64,000 bases of DNA from Lasiodiplodia sp. COLG20. Taxonomy: Eukaryota > Ascomycota > Dothideomycetes > Botryosphaeriales > Botryosphaeriaceae. The translations under genes and the position numbers were made by a program. The stretch is from NCBI GenBank assembly GCA_009801085.1, contig VNWV01000016.1:248001-312000 (forward strand). The letters run 5' to 3'. Below, in pieces: positions 35,749 through 47,183 of the stretch. Each line of letters begins with the position of its first letter. Positions within the stretch are counted from its first letter, which is position 1. The notes below the pieces were generated by a model that was not told the DNA's origin, did no database searches, and saw only the letters and a program-made list of their open reading frames with translations.

Positions 35749-38700
35749 ATGACTGCCAATACGACGCAAGCGACAAGCGCGTGGGATTCGGCAAGGAGCC
35801 GCTTTCTTGAGGAAAAAAAGGAATTTCTGCGCGACTTGTCCCCAACCGAAAGACGGTTATACGAAGATGCTTCAATGGAGACCATCCTTAATGAAGCAAA
35901 TGAATCGCACCAAAGGTTCAACCAGACGGACACCCTCAATAGACTACGGCAGAAGCTCAAGCCGTTAGTAAACGCTCTCGATGGATACGGCAAAGGGCTT
36001 GACGTCATTTCAAATGTGTCTACAGTGAGCGCTTTCATGGCACCCATATGGGGTAGTATGCGGGTGGTGCTCTACGTATGTCCTTCTTACCTGTCATTCA
36101 AATGAACCTGAGGCTTACTTAGGATATTCGGTTCGCGATAGATGGCTCAACAGACGTACGAGTTTTTCGAAAAACTCATCGACATGCTACTTCAGATTGG
36201 GAACTGCCTTCCCCAGTTCCAGGACTACGAGAGGCTATTTTCGAATCATGACAGGTTACTACTCAGGCTTTCTGACGCGTACCTGAATATGGTCCGATTC
36301 TGCAAGGAAGTGAAGTGTTTATTTAAGACTGCCAAAGGCCGAAAGGGTAATCATTTGATATCATCCAAGACGATGGTCGACTAACTGTGCAAAGTTTCCA
36401 AGCTCAGCTTTACTCTCTCCTGCAAATCATTGTGGCCACCATTCACGGACAAGTTCGCGCACTTCTTGGAGGAATTCCAACAACAGCACAAGCAAATAAT
36501 TCTCGAAGTCGACATCTCCCACATGACTGAAGCAAAGAAGGAGCGGATCCTCCAGGAAAATGCAAGAGCATTGATTGAGCGGACCAGAAGGGAGAGTAAG
36601 CTCCGGCAGGCATTGGAGAAAATGTCCCCCGTGAATTATCAAATACAGCACGGGAAGCTTCGACAAGCGAGATGCGCTAGTACAGCCACTTGGATATTCG
36701 ACAACGATAATTATCTGCGTTGGTTTGCGCAGGCGGAATCGGCACTGCTCGGCATCTTCGGCATACCAGGGTCGGGTAAATCTGTTCTCGCCTCACAAAT
36801 CATTGATACCCTGTCATCTTCTTACGACGGGGAAGCGAACTTGTGTTACTACTACTGCGACTATGCAGACCGCCCAACGTTATCAGCGTATACCATCATT
36901 GCCACGATACTCCGTCAATGGCTTGGCCACCCCATTGGGCAGAAAGTAGGACTGCAAGAATGGATCATCGATCAGTTCCATGAACAGCAATTTCGACCAC
37001 CAATCGACGATCTCATCTCCAAGGTCCTAGAGATCCTGGCAGAATCGACTGAAGTGTGCCTTGTATTGGACGGCCTCGACGAGCTGGATGACGATGAACA
37101 AGTTATCCTGGCCACGACCATGGCGAGGCTATTGCAGGCCAAACCTTGTCAGGTGAAAATTATTGTGTCTTGTCGAGGAGAGTCAATGAAGCGCAAAACG
37201 TTTTGGTATTCAGGATTCTTTGTTACCATGTCGCCACAGGAACTAGGCGAAGACATGGAAGTCTTTGTTGAACATGCCATCGACAAAAAGATCCAAGATG
37301 GAGAGTTGCATCTGAACAACGTGCTTCTAAAACAGGAAGTTGTTGCAAAGCTGACTGATGGTGCGCAAGCTATGTATGAAAAATCCCTTTCATTTTACCA
37401 CCAATGCTGTTATGCTAACAGTCCCCAGGTTTCTGTGGGTGTACTTCCAGATTGCGGAGCTGTGCGAAGCCAGGAGCGAGGATGAAATACGGCGAGCCTT
37501 GACAGACCTACCAAGAGACCTTTCGAAGACTTACCTGCGAATCGTAACCCGCATATTCAGCTCAAAAACAGCATTCTCTACAGAAAGGGTTGAGTTGATA
37601 ATCTGCTGGCTGATGTGCGCTCGCCGACCATTGACCATCGAGGAGCTATCAGAGGCATTGGCGATTAGGGAACATGACACTTGCCTCGTTCGAGATCGGA
37701 TCGTGCAGGATGGAAAACAACTTTTACAAGACTGTGGTAACTTAGTTGTCATGGATCCAGAGGACGGAACTGTCAAATTCGCACACCACACCGTCCGAGA
37801 ATTTTTCATTCAGAGACACTGGGAGCTCAACATCATTGTCAACTCGACTGATGAGGACGATGCCCAGAACCGCAGCATCCTGCCAGATGCCAATGCCAAA
37901 ATTGCACGACTTTGTCTCCAGTATCTGCACTTCAGCGACTTCGAAAGTCAGATTACATTACGGTCCGAATCTCAAAATGTCGTCCCTTTCAATGAAGGAT
38001 TCATCGAGGCCATTGTCCCACAACAGCTCTCTCCGATTGCCAGAACGGTCGCAGACTGCCTCTTCCGACCGAACCACAGAACGCGCGATATAACTTTGAA
38101 GTTTCCACAAAAGCGAGAGTACAATCCACTGGAGCAGAAATACCAAATGCTGGACTATGTAACGGGCAATTGGCCATATCACCTACCTGAACCTGAAAGT
38201 CACTATACCAGTGACCTAGTTTCAATGGCTCAGAAAATTGCATTCGAGAAACAATTCACCTTCCGTTGTCGACCTTGGGACATACCAGAATATTCCGATC
38301 TCTCTCCAACACATTATCCTTCACTCAAGCGAAATCCGCCACCACCTGCATTAGCCGCTTTCCGCTGGTCGATCGACAAGGGCCTTGGTTGCCTCTTACT
38401 AATAATACTTCACTATCATCACGTGGCAATCGATGATTATATCCGCTTTGAGTCCCAGAGTACTCTTCCAAGTCGCCAGGTGCTGAGAAGGGCAGCGTCG
38501 AGCCTTTGTAGCTTTAACACAAACCAAGTGGCTAGGGCTATCAAAGTACAAGGATGGGTAGTTCCGCTCGAGGAGATCAACGCCCTATTGTCGTCAAAAA
38601 AGCCAGACGCCTTTGCCCAAGCAGTATCCTCTATGCACGAGAGAGGCGTCAGCATAGGATACGGCGGAGTATCATATTCTATCTTCTCCAACACAGCTCG

Positions 38701-39769
38701 GAACCAACCCTGGTATGGACAGAAGTGGAAATACTCCACTACAGACTACAGCAACATCTTTCCTCTCCAACTCAAGGAAGCAATCGAGATGGATGACATT
38801 GCCTGTGTTGAAATCCTCACCTCCATAGGCACCGTTCCCGAACGTCGACAAGTGGAACAAGCCGCCATTGACGGCCGGAATGAACTACTCACCGTACTTT
38901 GTAAAGCCGTTACCTCTCCTCGTTCCACTTCTGAAAGGGAAAACAATTTACTCTATCTGCGTGAACTCCGAGAGGATCTCTACATGCAGCGCCATATCGT
39001 ACAGGGGAACATTGTCACATATTTTTGCGGAATGCTAGAGTTTTCCGAGGAGCTGGATGGAAGAGAGATAACCCGAGAGGAAATGACCGAAAGAGAAGCC
39101 AATGAAGCGGAAAATCTGCAACAGAGGAGAGACGAAAGACGAAAGCGCCAAACCGATGCACAAGACGAAAGGACGGAACGAGATGAGAGGGTAAAGAGAG
39201 AGAAGATAGAGGAAGACAGGGAAATAGAAGATATAAAACGAGAGCAAGAAAGAGACGCAAGACGGCGATATCAGATTCTAGCAGAGAACGAACGGAGGGG
39301 CCGACTTGAGAGAGAACGACGTGAAAGAGGACAAAGAGACGGAACTCAAGAGGACAAGAAGAGAAGCCAGGGTGACAGTTATGACCAGGATAAATCGGAC
39401 TTCCCACACCATCCCGAAGGCCTAGCAATGGCAGCCAGCTCAGAGACCATTGTCGACCGACTGCAGACACCAGAGTCTCTATTCCCTATGTATTCTCGAA
39501 AAGATGATCAGAATCACACCAACTCAGCCTCAAGACGTTGGACTTCGAAGAACGAAGATCCTGGCTATGATCGTTTTCCATGCGCAAATACAGGTAGGGA
39601 AAGCTCCCCAAGGTTTTTTGAAATTCAAAAATCCACGGTTGTTATTAATAAGGATGTTTTGATATTTGTTTCGGTGTGTTCTTGTGGCCTTCTTTTCTTC
39701 ATCTCGAATGTTTTAGTAGTTGCTCTCGCTGTTTCCCTCGGGCTTTTTCCATCATTACGTGGTCTTTGA
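35749..39769 (+). CDS. NLR: DUF7708-like / NACHT protein with C-terminal coiled coil and membrane segment
   Basis: Four exons, 35749-36075, 36142-36346, 36395-37373 and 37429-39769, giving 1283 aa. Residues about 60-130 (LKPLVNALDGYGKGLDVISN, APIWGSMRVVLY, FFEKLIDMLLQIGNCLPQFQDYERLF) resemble the DUF7708 region common before fungal NACHT domains. P-loop GIPGSGKS at about 302 and Walker B VCLVLDGLDELDDD at about 399 are intact, as is the winged-helix region (ARRPLTIEELSEALAI). LKEAIEMDDIACVEILTSIG may be a lone degenerate ankyrin-like pair. Residues about 1044-1145 are an extreme Arg/Glu-rich coiled coil. The last 35 residues hold a hydrophobic helix (VLIFVSVCSCGLLFFISNVLVVALAVSLGLF in two parts), unusual for an NLR and suggesting membrane anchoring. 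Confidence 0.85.
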
Positions 39770-39967
39770 TTATCTCGCGGTAACGAGGGGCGGCGTAGAG
39801 GAGGATCGAAAGTGTTAAACGGAAAGGAATCCAAGATTATCTGATCGTGTCTGGCAAGACCGGTTGAAGGTCGGACACATTTCACTAGACAGAGAACTTG
39901 CGCTTAGAAGAAGTGAAATTTTTCAAACTTTCGAAAGATATCATCAAGCCATGCCTCCGCTATCTAT

Positions 39968-40857
39968 CTAACCCTCCCGTTCAATCTTCGCCATCTCATC
40001 CACCGCCTCTCCCGCCACCCGCCTCAGCTCCGCATCAGCGCCCTCAAACCCAGCCAGCGCAGCAAACCTCCCCTTCCACAAATCCCACATGTCCATATCA
40101 AGAGTGCAATTAGGGCCGATAGAAAATCTCTCCTTCGCGGCTTGAAACAAGCTGTGCCCCGCCGTCACAATCCATGCCGCCGCCTGCGGCATCGCCAGCC
40201 CCGCCCGCTCCACATCGTCCTCGCCCTTGACCTCCCACCTGAGCGCATGGACGATGGTGTTCAGGCCAACGTCCCGCATGCCATCGCGCGGTCCGCGGGG
40301 CGTGTGCTCGATCGGCTGCCGGTCGAGTTCGCGCAGGTACAACGCCCCGAACTTGGCGGCTCTCGTGGATCGTGTGAGCTTTTGGGGGTTGCTGCGCATG
40401 CCCCTTGGCGAGACGGTGCCTTTACGTGTTGTTAGTATCATTTGCTTAGTATTACTTTCAGCAACGACTCACTTGCGGGGCCCTGGCTGAGCCAGAAAGG
40501 GAATTCGGGGAGCTCGCGCCAGAAAACATTGCCGTTTTCCATGACAGGCTGGCCGTTGTCGGCGACGACGTCAGGCAGCCGGGCAAGGCTCAGCAGCGTC
40601 TCTATGAGCAGGGTGAAGCTGGACTCATCATGCTCGATATCGGAGATCGCCGTGCAGTAGATGCTCCATAGGGCCGCTGTGTTCGTCTTGCCAGTCTTGA
40701 TGTGCGGGTCGTAGAGTGAAGCCAGAGACTCGGCGGTTTCCTGGGGTGAGGTCCTGCGATCGAGCAACAACTGGAGAATCTCGACGACTCTGCGGCCGTC
40801 GGAGCCGTCGTCATCTGATAGGTTTGCAATCGCTCTCTCCGCCCACGCGTCGGCCAT
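39968..40857 (-). CDS. DUF3632-like protein
   Basis: Two exons, 40857-40473 and 40419-39968, with a 53-nt intron (GTGAGT...GTAAAG), giving 278 aa. The layout (short helical N-terminus, central FWRELPEFPFWLSQGP, later AAAWIVTAGHSLFQAAKE) matches my recollection of the fungal DUF3632 family. No signal peptide or membrane helix. Function unknown; these proteins are numerous in filamentous fungi. It converges on the second NLR, with stops 198 bases apart. Confidence 0.65.
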
Positions 40858-41533
40858 GTTGTTCTTTCTTGGTGCTGGAATCGGATGTGGAGTATTGATG
40901 CAAGATGAAAGGCAAACTTGTAGTTTGGCGAGGTAATGACTTCAATGGATCGGGTCCGATGCATAGAAGGCGCATCAACAGAACGACGTCACAGCTCCGA
41001 CGTGGAGTTGGCATCCATATTTCAGCAAGGGGCACAGGCAGCAGTACCGAAACTAGTGCTGATACTACGCCGCACACGGCGGTGTGTGTCAGCCTGCTCG
41101 GCCAATCGGCCCCCACCGCCCTTGCATCCACTGCTCCCTCCTCCGTCGATCACGAAGGATTAGGGCTCGGCCCATCAACACCACGCTTGAAGCTGAATAT
41201 TGTGCTACATACCTCAGCCGCAATATTCATGCAAACGTCAAAATGGCAATGGAAAAGAACGAATCGATCGAAAATTGCCCACTCAGAGGAATTCTGTGCT
41301 ACAGCATCGGCGTAAGCTGCCGCAATTCCCGACGCTACCAACACAACCATACACATCTCTTCGATTGAATGGAGTCATTGAAGGAGATGATGAAGGGATG
41401 ATATTGCCGTCATATCCGCATCCTTCGAATGTGATCATGTGTATATAATAAGGCTACTCAACTCTCCACGATCAGCACAGCAACCCACCCATCATTTCAA
41501 TCTAGTGCATCCATTTGACAATCAACCACCAAG
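40858..41533. other. Intergenic with TATA box for the next gene
   Basis: TATATAA at 41442-41448 is 86 bases upstream of the ATG at 41534. Nothing else recognised. Confidence 0.5.
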
Positions 41534-42181
41534 ATGCACTTCATCCAGATCCTTGGCATTGCCCTTTTCGCAGCTGCTCAAGTCAGTTGTGCGGCTGTCC
41601 CGGCTGCCGAAGACGCCAACATGTCATCGGCACGTCGAGATATGCTCCTTGAACGCGCCAATCCCAGTCCTCATGCAGTCGTCTGTGGTCGTACGTAAAA
41701 AGACTTTTTGCAGACTAGATCGACCTACTGAATCCTATCCTAGCATCCAACAATCAACAGAAGTACGACAAGGGCGAGGTCAAGAAGGCCTACGACAACG
41801 GCAAGAAGTACTGGAAGAAGTACGATGACTGTGAGTCCATCTTCTCCATTCCGTCTCTCCTGCCATACATTCTGACGAGAAGTGTGTAAAGCCCGTTGCT
41901 ACAACGGCAACTGCTTCCCCAAGCAGTACGGAGGCAATGGCGGCAACGTCCGCAGTAATCTGCCGGCTGAGTGCGATGTCAACGCCCGAGGCAGCGCGCT
42001 CGTCGAGTGGCCCATCATGGCAAACGGAAAGGCCTATGCGAACGGGGTCAACCCGGATAATGACCGTGTCATCATGTGGGACCAATTCAACAATGGCACT
42101 ATTGTCATCTTCTGCGGCGTCATTTCTCACCGAGGTCTTGGCGGGTCGAGCTTCAACTGGTGCAAGAAGGATAGCTCTTAG
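41534..42181 (+). CDS. Secreted RNase T1/N1-like protein, partly altered active site
   Basis: Three exons, 41534-41690, 41744-41830 and 41883-42181 (introns 53 and 52 nt), giving 180 aa. Signal peptide MHFIQILGIALFAAAQVSCA, then a short pro-like segment and a domain of about 130 residues. EWPI, DRVI and ISHRG line up with the catalytic Glu, Arg and second His regions of guanyl-specific ribonucleases (Glu about 123, Arg about 143, His about 164). The first catalytic His of that family appears replaced by Lys about 95 (CFPKQY). Cysteines flank the domain as in the family. It is either a weakened RNase or a ribonuclease-fold effector that no longer cuts RNA. The alignment is by eye. Confidence 0.75.
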
Positions 42182-43156
42182 TTATCCCTAAGGAATGTTT
42201 GTTTTACGGCACTAGAAATACTCTATGGAGATGGGAAGAATTTGTTTCCAAGGCGATTCGTCATAGTTTCCGAAGCTTAGTAGTCCACTCGCTCGGTAAT
42301 CCGAACAGCTAAACCCTGACCGTTTAGCCATTAGATCATTCGCTGTATTCTTTCGATAACAGTATTTTGTTCATTTCATCTTTTGTAAACATCAACTCTT
42401 TACATGGACCGATTTCTCTGGCTCCGAATCTCTAGACGTGACAGTCCTGTGATTACCTGACTTTCCAAACTCCAACAATGCCAGTAATTTGACTTGTTGG
42501 GGGATCTGGAGCTAACGTCCGGACGTTTCTGTCTAATTTTAAAACCTGAAAGTTATATCCGGACGTTAGCTCCGGCTCCCCCTCCCGTGTAATATTTTGA
42601 GAAATACATCGCCATTCCTTCTTCTACATCTATAGACATTGGAGGAATCGATTCATGATCATTTGCAGTCCTTAGAAGGCCCTCCTACAGATGTCTTTCC
42701 CATAGTCATTCGCGCTCGCGCGCAAGCGCACGTTCTCTCCCTCGCCAAACTCTCCGGCGAACTCCGCGAATCCTTCCTCGCCCTTCGCTTCGCCCAACTC
42801 ACCCCTTGTCTCAGCGATTCCCTTGTTGACCACGAGTGGCCTTCTCGAAATAGAGGCTATAGAGAGCCTCTTTCGTGAGCGACTTTATATCTATTTGCCC
42901 TAGGACTGGAGGTGATTACTTGGAAATGTGAAAGTGTATGTATCATCAATCCCTATATCCATGATACCCTTCTTGCGGTAACAACGATGTTTGCTATCGG
43001 AGCCCTCCTTGACTCCTTCCTGCAGATGTCGTGGTGTGGTGGCACAACATATTGGAAAAGCAATTCCGACTCCACAACAAGCTTAAAAGCACTTCCCCGC
43101 CATCGAGCCCACTGCCTCACCTCACCAAAGACCCACCACACACGACGCCCAACACC
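42182..43156. other. Intergenic with one hairpin element
   Basis: Besides the inverted repeat at 42499-42582 no gene was recognised. Confidence 0.55.
42499..42582. repeat. Hairpin-forming inverted repeat
   Basis: Arms of about 27 bp (GGAGCTAACGTCCGGACGT on the left and its complement on the right) separated by an AT-rich loop of about 30 bases. The GTCCGGA core is shared with the hairpins at 22710 and 60192. No target duplication found. Confidence 0.55.
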
Positions 43157-44209
43157 ATGCACCGCCTCACCTCCACCATCCCCCTCCTCCTCGCCCACCT
43201 CACCACCACCACCGCACAATTCACCCCCATCACCCAATTCTTCCACCCCCCCACCTTCCCCCACGCCCAACCCGCCAACGTCACCCACCACCTCTCCACC
43301 GCCCTCTCCCTCGCCAGCGCCTCCGGCCCCCTCTACACCTACTTCCTATCCCTCTGCATCGCGCAGCCCGTCTACCCCGCCCTCTTCACCCCGCCCTCCG
43401 GCTTCGTCGCCCCCTTCTCCCCCTTCTCCTCCCTCTTCTTCGTCGGCCACAGCTTCGTCTCCGCCTGGGCCTACGACACCGGCGCGGGGCTCGCGCTCAT
43501 CGACGCCCTCTCCAGCCCCGCCGAAGTCGACGCCGTCCTCCTGCCCGGCCTAGCGCACTTCGGGTACGCCGGGGAGGATGTGAAGCACGTCGTCGTTACG
43601 CACGAGCACTTCGACCACTACGGCGGGGCGCGCGTGCTGCAGGAGCGGTTTGGCGCGGCGGTGCACGCGTCGGCGAGGGCGTGGGAGGGGATGGAGGCGT
43701 TGGGCGCGGATGCCGGGTTGCCCGCGCCGCCGACCAGGGACAGGACGCTGGAGGATGGCGACAGGCTGACCGTCGGCAATGTCTCGTTCGAGGTCGTGTT
43801 GACACCGGGGCATACGCCGGGGACGCTGTCGCTGATTTTCCCGGTTTGGGACGAGCCGGGCGGCGACGGCGACACGGTCGGCGGCGCGAAGACGGGCGGG
43901 CGGGTCAAGTACATGGCTGGGTTGTCGGGCGGGACGGCGACGCCGGCCGGCCGGGCGGCGCGGGAAGAGAAGGTCAGGTCGCAGGAGCGGTTTGCGGCGA
44001 TTGCGCGGGAGAGGGGCGTCGATGTGTTGCTGTCGAATCATCATGTCGCGGATGGGGCGTTGTGGAATGCGGATTTGTTGAAGTATCGGGGGCCGGGCGC
44101 GCCCAATCCGTTTGTGGTGGGGGTGGACGGGTTTGAGCGGTATATGCGGATTAATGCGGTTTCGACGAGGGTGATTGCGGCGAGGGAGGGGATGGGGTTG
44201 GATGTGTAG
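43157..44209 (+). CDS. Secreted metallo-beta-lactamase-fold hydrolase
   Basis: Intronless, 350 aa; start chosen at the ATG giving a signal peptide (MHRLTSTIPLLLAHLTTTTAQ). The metal-binding motif THEHFDH (His 149, His 151, Asp 153, His 154) is followed by VLTPGHTPGTLSLIFPV (third His) and a late LSNHHVADG that could supply a further ligand. Family members hydrolyse esters, thioesters or lactams with two zinc ions. Secretion and the substituted N-terminal domain set it apart from intracellular glyoxalase II types. Very high third-position GC, unlike its right-hand neighbours. Confidence 0.8.
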   Translation: MHRLTSTIPLLLAHLTTTTAQFTPITQFFHPPTFPHAQPANVTHHLSTALSLASASGPLYTYFLSLCIAQPVYPALFTPPSGFVAPFSPFSSLFFVGHSFVSAWAYDTGAGLALIDALSSPAEVDAVLLPGLAHFGYAGEDVKHVVVTHEHFDHYGGARVLQERFGAAVHASARAWEGMEALGADAGLPAPPTRDRTLEDGDRLTVGNVSFEVVLTPGHTPGTLSLIFPVWDEPGGDGDTVGGAKTGGRVKYMAGLSGGTATPAGRAAREEKVRSQERFAAIARERGVDVLLSNHHVADGALWNADLLKYRGPGAPNPFVVGVDGFERYMRINAVSTRVIAAREGMGLDV

Positions 44210-44683
44210 ATCGGGGATATGTCGCTTTGGGGCGAAGGAAGGACAAGAGGGGAGTGAATGGGGATGCAGAGGTTGGGAAGTCAGGTCTTCATAGTGTTGT
44301 CGTCTCTGGATATTGGGAGCAGCAGCAATCGGTTAATGGGGGTGACATTGCCTACTGGGCTTTTTGCTCATTTGAACTTCTTTTCTTTTTGGCCATTGCC
44401 AATGTGCGGGCATGGTGTTCCCAAGCTCGATAGAGGATTATTTTTGACCAATCAGAACCTCCGCACGCCGCAAGCACCCGACGGATATATAGAGAACGCC
44501 ACCGAAAGGAAGAAAAGAAAGAACAAGGCGGAATATGCGTAGTTCCGCATTGCAAACGAGCTAGGTCCGTGTGTCTGACACTAACCCGATTGGTCCATGG
44601 CAAACAGGGCTGGCTGCTGTATTCTAGGACTTAATCCGCGCGCTCCACCACTCGCCTTCCACTAACCACCTCACCTTGCCGCC
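44210..44683. other. Intergenic, no gene seen
   Basis: Nothing recognised; promoter of the following gene. Confidence 0.55.
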
Positions 44684-45817
44684 ATGGCTCCACCGTCGCT
44701 GCCAAGCGCTGATGATGTTCGCAAGCTGGCTCAGCACCCTGCTTTGGCACTACGGCAACGGTATCAAGCTTCCACGGGGACGCAGCAGCCCGATGTCACG
44801 GACGACCGTCAACAAGACTCCCACAACACCCAGGTCGTTCCTGAGGCTGGTCAAAGCAACCACACCGCCGTGACTCAAATGTTTGACACTACTCTGAAGC
44901 ACACGGACACCCTGCGCGATGGTTCACTTTCGCCGACCAAGCAAAACACCATGACACCGACTCAGAACACTAGCCAAACGCAAGCGCCCATGGTTCAGAA
45001 CGACGGCAATTCTCACTCCTCGAAGCCTACGACTGAGGCTGGGCCCCGAAATGGTCCTCCGGCCGCCTCCAATCGCGGCTCCGCCATCGACAACCCAGAG
45101 ATGCGCCCTATCCTGCCGTCCTACAGCGAAAATGAAGTCCGCGAGGCCATGAAGGCAATCCTCAACCCATCGACGCGCCCGATCTCGCCGTCTCACGACC
45201 AGGGTCCTCTCCACGAGGCGGTCAAGGCAATCCTCAACGAAGATTCCACACAGGCCTACATTGAAGATCTTACAAAGCAGTACGTTCAAGAATGGCTGAA
45301 CGAATCCGAGAGCGCAATCAGGGCGATGACGAGGGAGGAAGTAAGGCGCCGAATTCGCCCGGCCGCCGTGCGGGATGCTGGTACCCTCGCCAACCCAGGT
45401 GGTGGCAGCTCAAGCCCTCTAATCCGCACCCCGCAGCAACAGGCATTGTATCAGCAGAGCATGCGGCAGCATCTAGATCAACAGATGCAGCAGCAGGCAC
45501 GCACGTCTTCGGTCCAGCAGGGTAGTAGTCCCAATCTAGGGTCTGTCCGTCCGGAGAGCCGCAGTGCGACGCCTGGTCGGCACGGTACCACCGACAATCG
45601 CCTGTCCCAAGCGACTGATGCGGCGCCACCTCTGCCCAAAGTCCACCCTCCACAAGCACCAGACGCGGAGCCAGTCACCACGTCAAACGCGATGACGTAC
45701 CCGCGCACATCAGACTCTGCCGATGCTGGCGCCATGAGCGGCCACCATAGGCGGGAAAGCCAGAAGAGGCCCGGTGACTGCGTCAGCGGCTCGAACAACA
45801 AGCGATACCGTTCTTAA
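44684..45817 (+). CDS. Uncharacterised disordered, Gln/Ser/Pro-rich protein
   Basis: Intronless, 377 aa, with a good start context (GCCATGG). Low-complexity throughout: Gln and Thr in the first third, then two imperfect internal repeats (EMRPILPSYSENEVREAMKAILN and TRPISPSHDQGPLHEAVKAILN), then a Gln-rich stretch and a basic C-terminus (NNKRYRS) after KRPGD. The central EDLTKQYVQEWLNESESAIRAMTREEVRRRIRP looks helical. No known domain. The internal repeat and basic end suggest a nuclear scaffold or regulator, which is inference only. Confidence 0.6.
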   Translation: MAPPSLPSADDVRKLAQHPALALRQRYQASTGTQQPDVTDDRQQDSHNTQVVPEAGQSNHTAVTQMFDTTLKHTDTLRDGSLSPTKQNTMTPTQNTSQTQAPMVQNDGNSHSSKPTTEAGPRNGPPAASNRGSAIDNPEMRPILPSYSENEVREAMKAILNPSTRPISPSHDQGPLHEAVKAILNEDSTQAYIEDLTKQYVQEWLNESESAIRAMTREEVRRRIRPAAVRDAGTLANPGGGSSSPLIRTPQQQALYQQSMRQHLDQQMQQQARTSSVQQGSSPNLGSVRPESRSATPGRHGTTDNRLSQATDAAPPLPKVHPPQAPDAEPVTTSNAMTYPRTSDSADAGAMSGHHRRESQKRPGDCVSGSNNKRYRS

Positions 45818-46281
45818 GGCGCGTGGTGGAGTCGCGAAGTGATCCGATCTCCAACGGCAGAGAGTGCATACAAACGGGCGATTCTGGGGATTTCGCGGGG
45901 TACAAACGGTTCCGTTAATTGCGGCTAGCAATCTGGATTTGGAGGAGTCAAATGTGCGGGCGCCCAAAATGAAAAGTCGGCTGAGGAGGTAAATAAAATA
46001 GATGGCAAACGATAATGTAGAAGGCTCGAGAAGCAGACCATAACCAATGCAATCCTTGTGCAAAAGATGTCGTGCAAACCAAGCCTGCGCCAGCTTCAAA
46101 AAACGTCCAGGACGTTGAAGGCAAGGGGAATCCCCAGCAGCCCTGGAGCAAAGCGTGGGAGTGCGCTCTTTGATCGCCACCCGCCACTCCCACGGTTAGT
46201 GGTGTTGAACAAGATCTCATGGCGGGTCATGCCTTTTGGGTTTTCACGAGCCTTAGCCCAGATGCGTTTCTCCTCCTGCAG
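45818..46281. other. Intergenic, no gene seen
   Basis: No coding signal on either strand. Confidence 0.5.
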
Positions 46282-47093
46282 CTAAAGCGCTCTCACAGTC
46301 GGGGGTCCATTTGGTAACTTGGGGAATCTCCACGCAGCCAGCTCCGGGCATTCCATGATCTCGACCTTCTTCCATGGAGTCATTTGAGTGGTGGCCGCAT
46401 CACGAATCGCCTTCTCATTCGTCTCGAAGCCTGGCTTTAGGGCTGCAGTTGAGGTCCGCTCAGCAGTGGAGGGGGTTGGAGATGAGGTGGTATTCGCGGG
46501 GTCTTGGATGAACCCACCATTAGTTGGTAGGGGAAGACCGTCAAAGTTGTGAGGTTGCTGCTGCTCAGTGGGCAAGATGCGCGGTGTTGCTTGGCGGCGC
46601 ACTGCTATATCTCAGTATGAGTCTGGAAGGTACGAATATCCTCGCTGACAATCCTTTCAGCTTCTTCTCCTGGCGTTGACCTTTTTATCTTCTAATCTGG
46701 CCCTTTCTGGGGTCCTTCGCAGTCTGGAATCAACCCCGGCATCTGCGCATTCATTCTTGAGGTGTCGCTCAATGTCCAATCGAGTGACGAGCGATGAGCC
46801 CGACTTCTGGTACGTTCCGCCGTTGCGGTTATCTTTGCCAAGCCGTCTTTCAATCAGTTCCAATATACCTTTGGCGTGGTGAGATACGCCTAGCAGGGAC
46901 CTTCAGAGGCGAGATATCGGACTATGTCGGCAGAGTACTCATAGAGAGGAATTGGCTCATATCGCCCGAGTTGAAGTCTTTTCTTTGCCCGCCTTTCTGG
47001 GATCAGGCCATGTGCTTCGTCTCCGAACTTCTTGTACAAGAAATCCACATGACGTGTAACTTCCTTGGCGGTGGTGGTGGGACACACCGGCAT
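46282..47093 (-). other. Probable minus-strand gene or relic, exon structure unresolved
   Basis: Four protein-like segments lie in order on the minus strand in different frames: VTRHVDFLYKKFGDEAHGLI to YSADIVRYLASEG; ILELIERRLGKDNRNGG to IERHLKNECADAG; KRSTPGEEAERIVSEDI; and RRQATPRILPTEQQQ to KLPNGPPTVRAL, ending at 46282. GT-AG joins can be drawn only with gaps of 32, 43 and 32 nt, shorter than the other introns here. It is either a gene with very small introns or a decaying one. A transposon-like element lies just upstream. Confidence 0.4.
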
Positions 47094-47183
47094 CGGAGGA
47101 TGGAGTTGAGGGAGCGTACATTAAAGCGAGGCCGCTGAGCGAGGCTATGGCGCGCCAAACGTCGGTTTGAAGACGCTTCGGAT

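Noticed and set aside
42270..42350. tRNA-like stretch
   Set aside because: No GGTTCGAATCC-type T arm and no complete cloverleaf on either strand.
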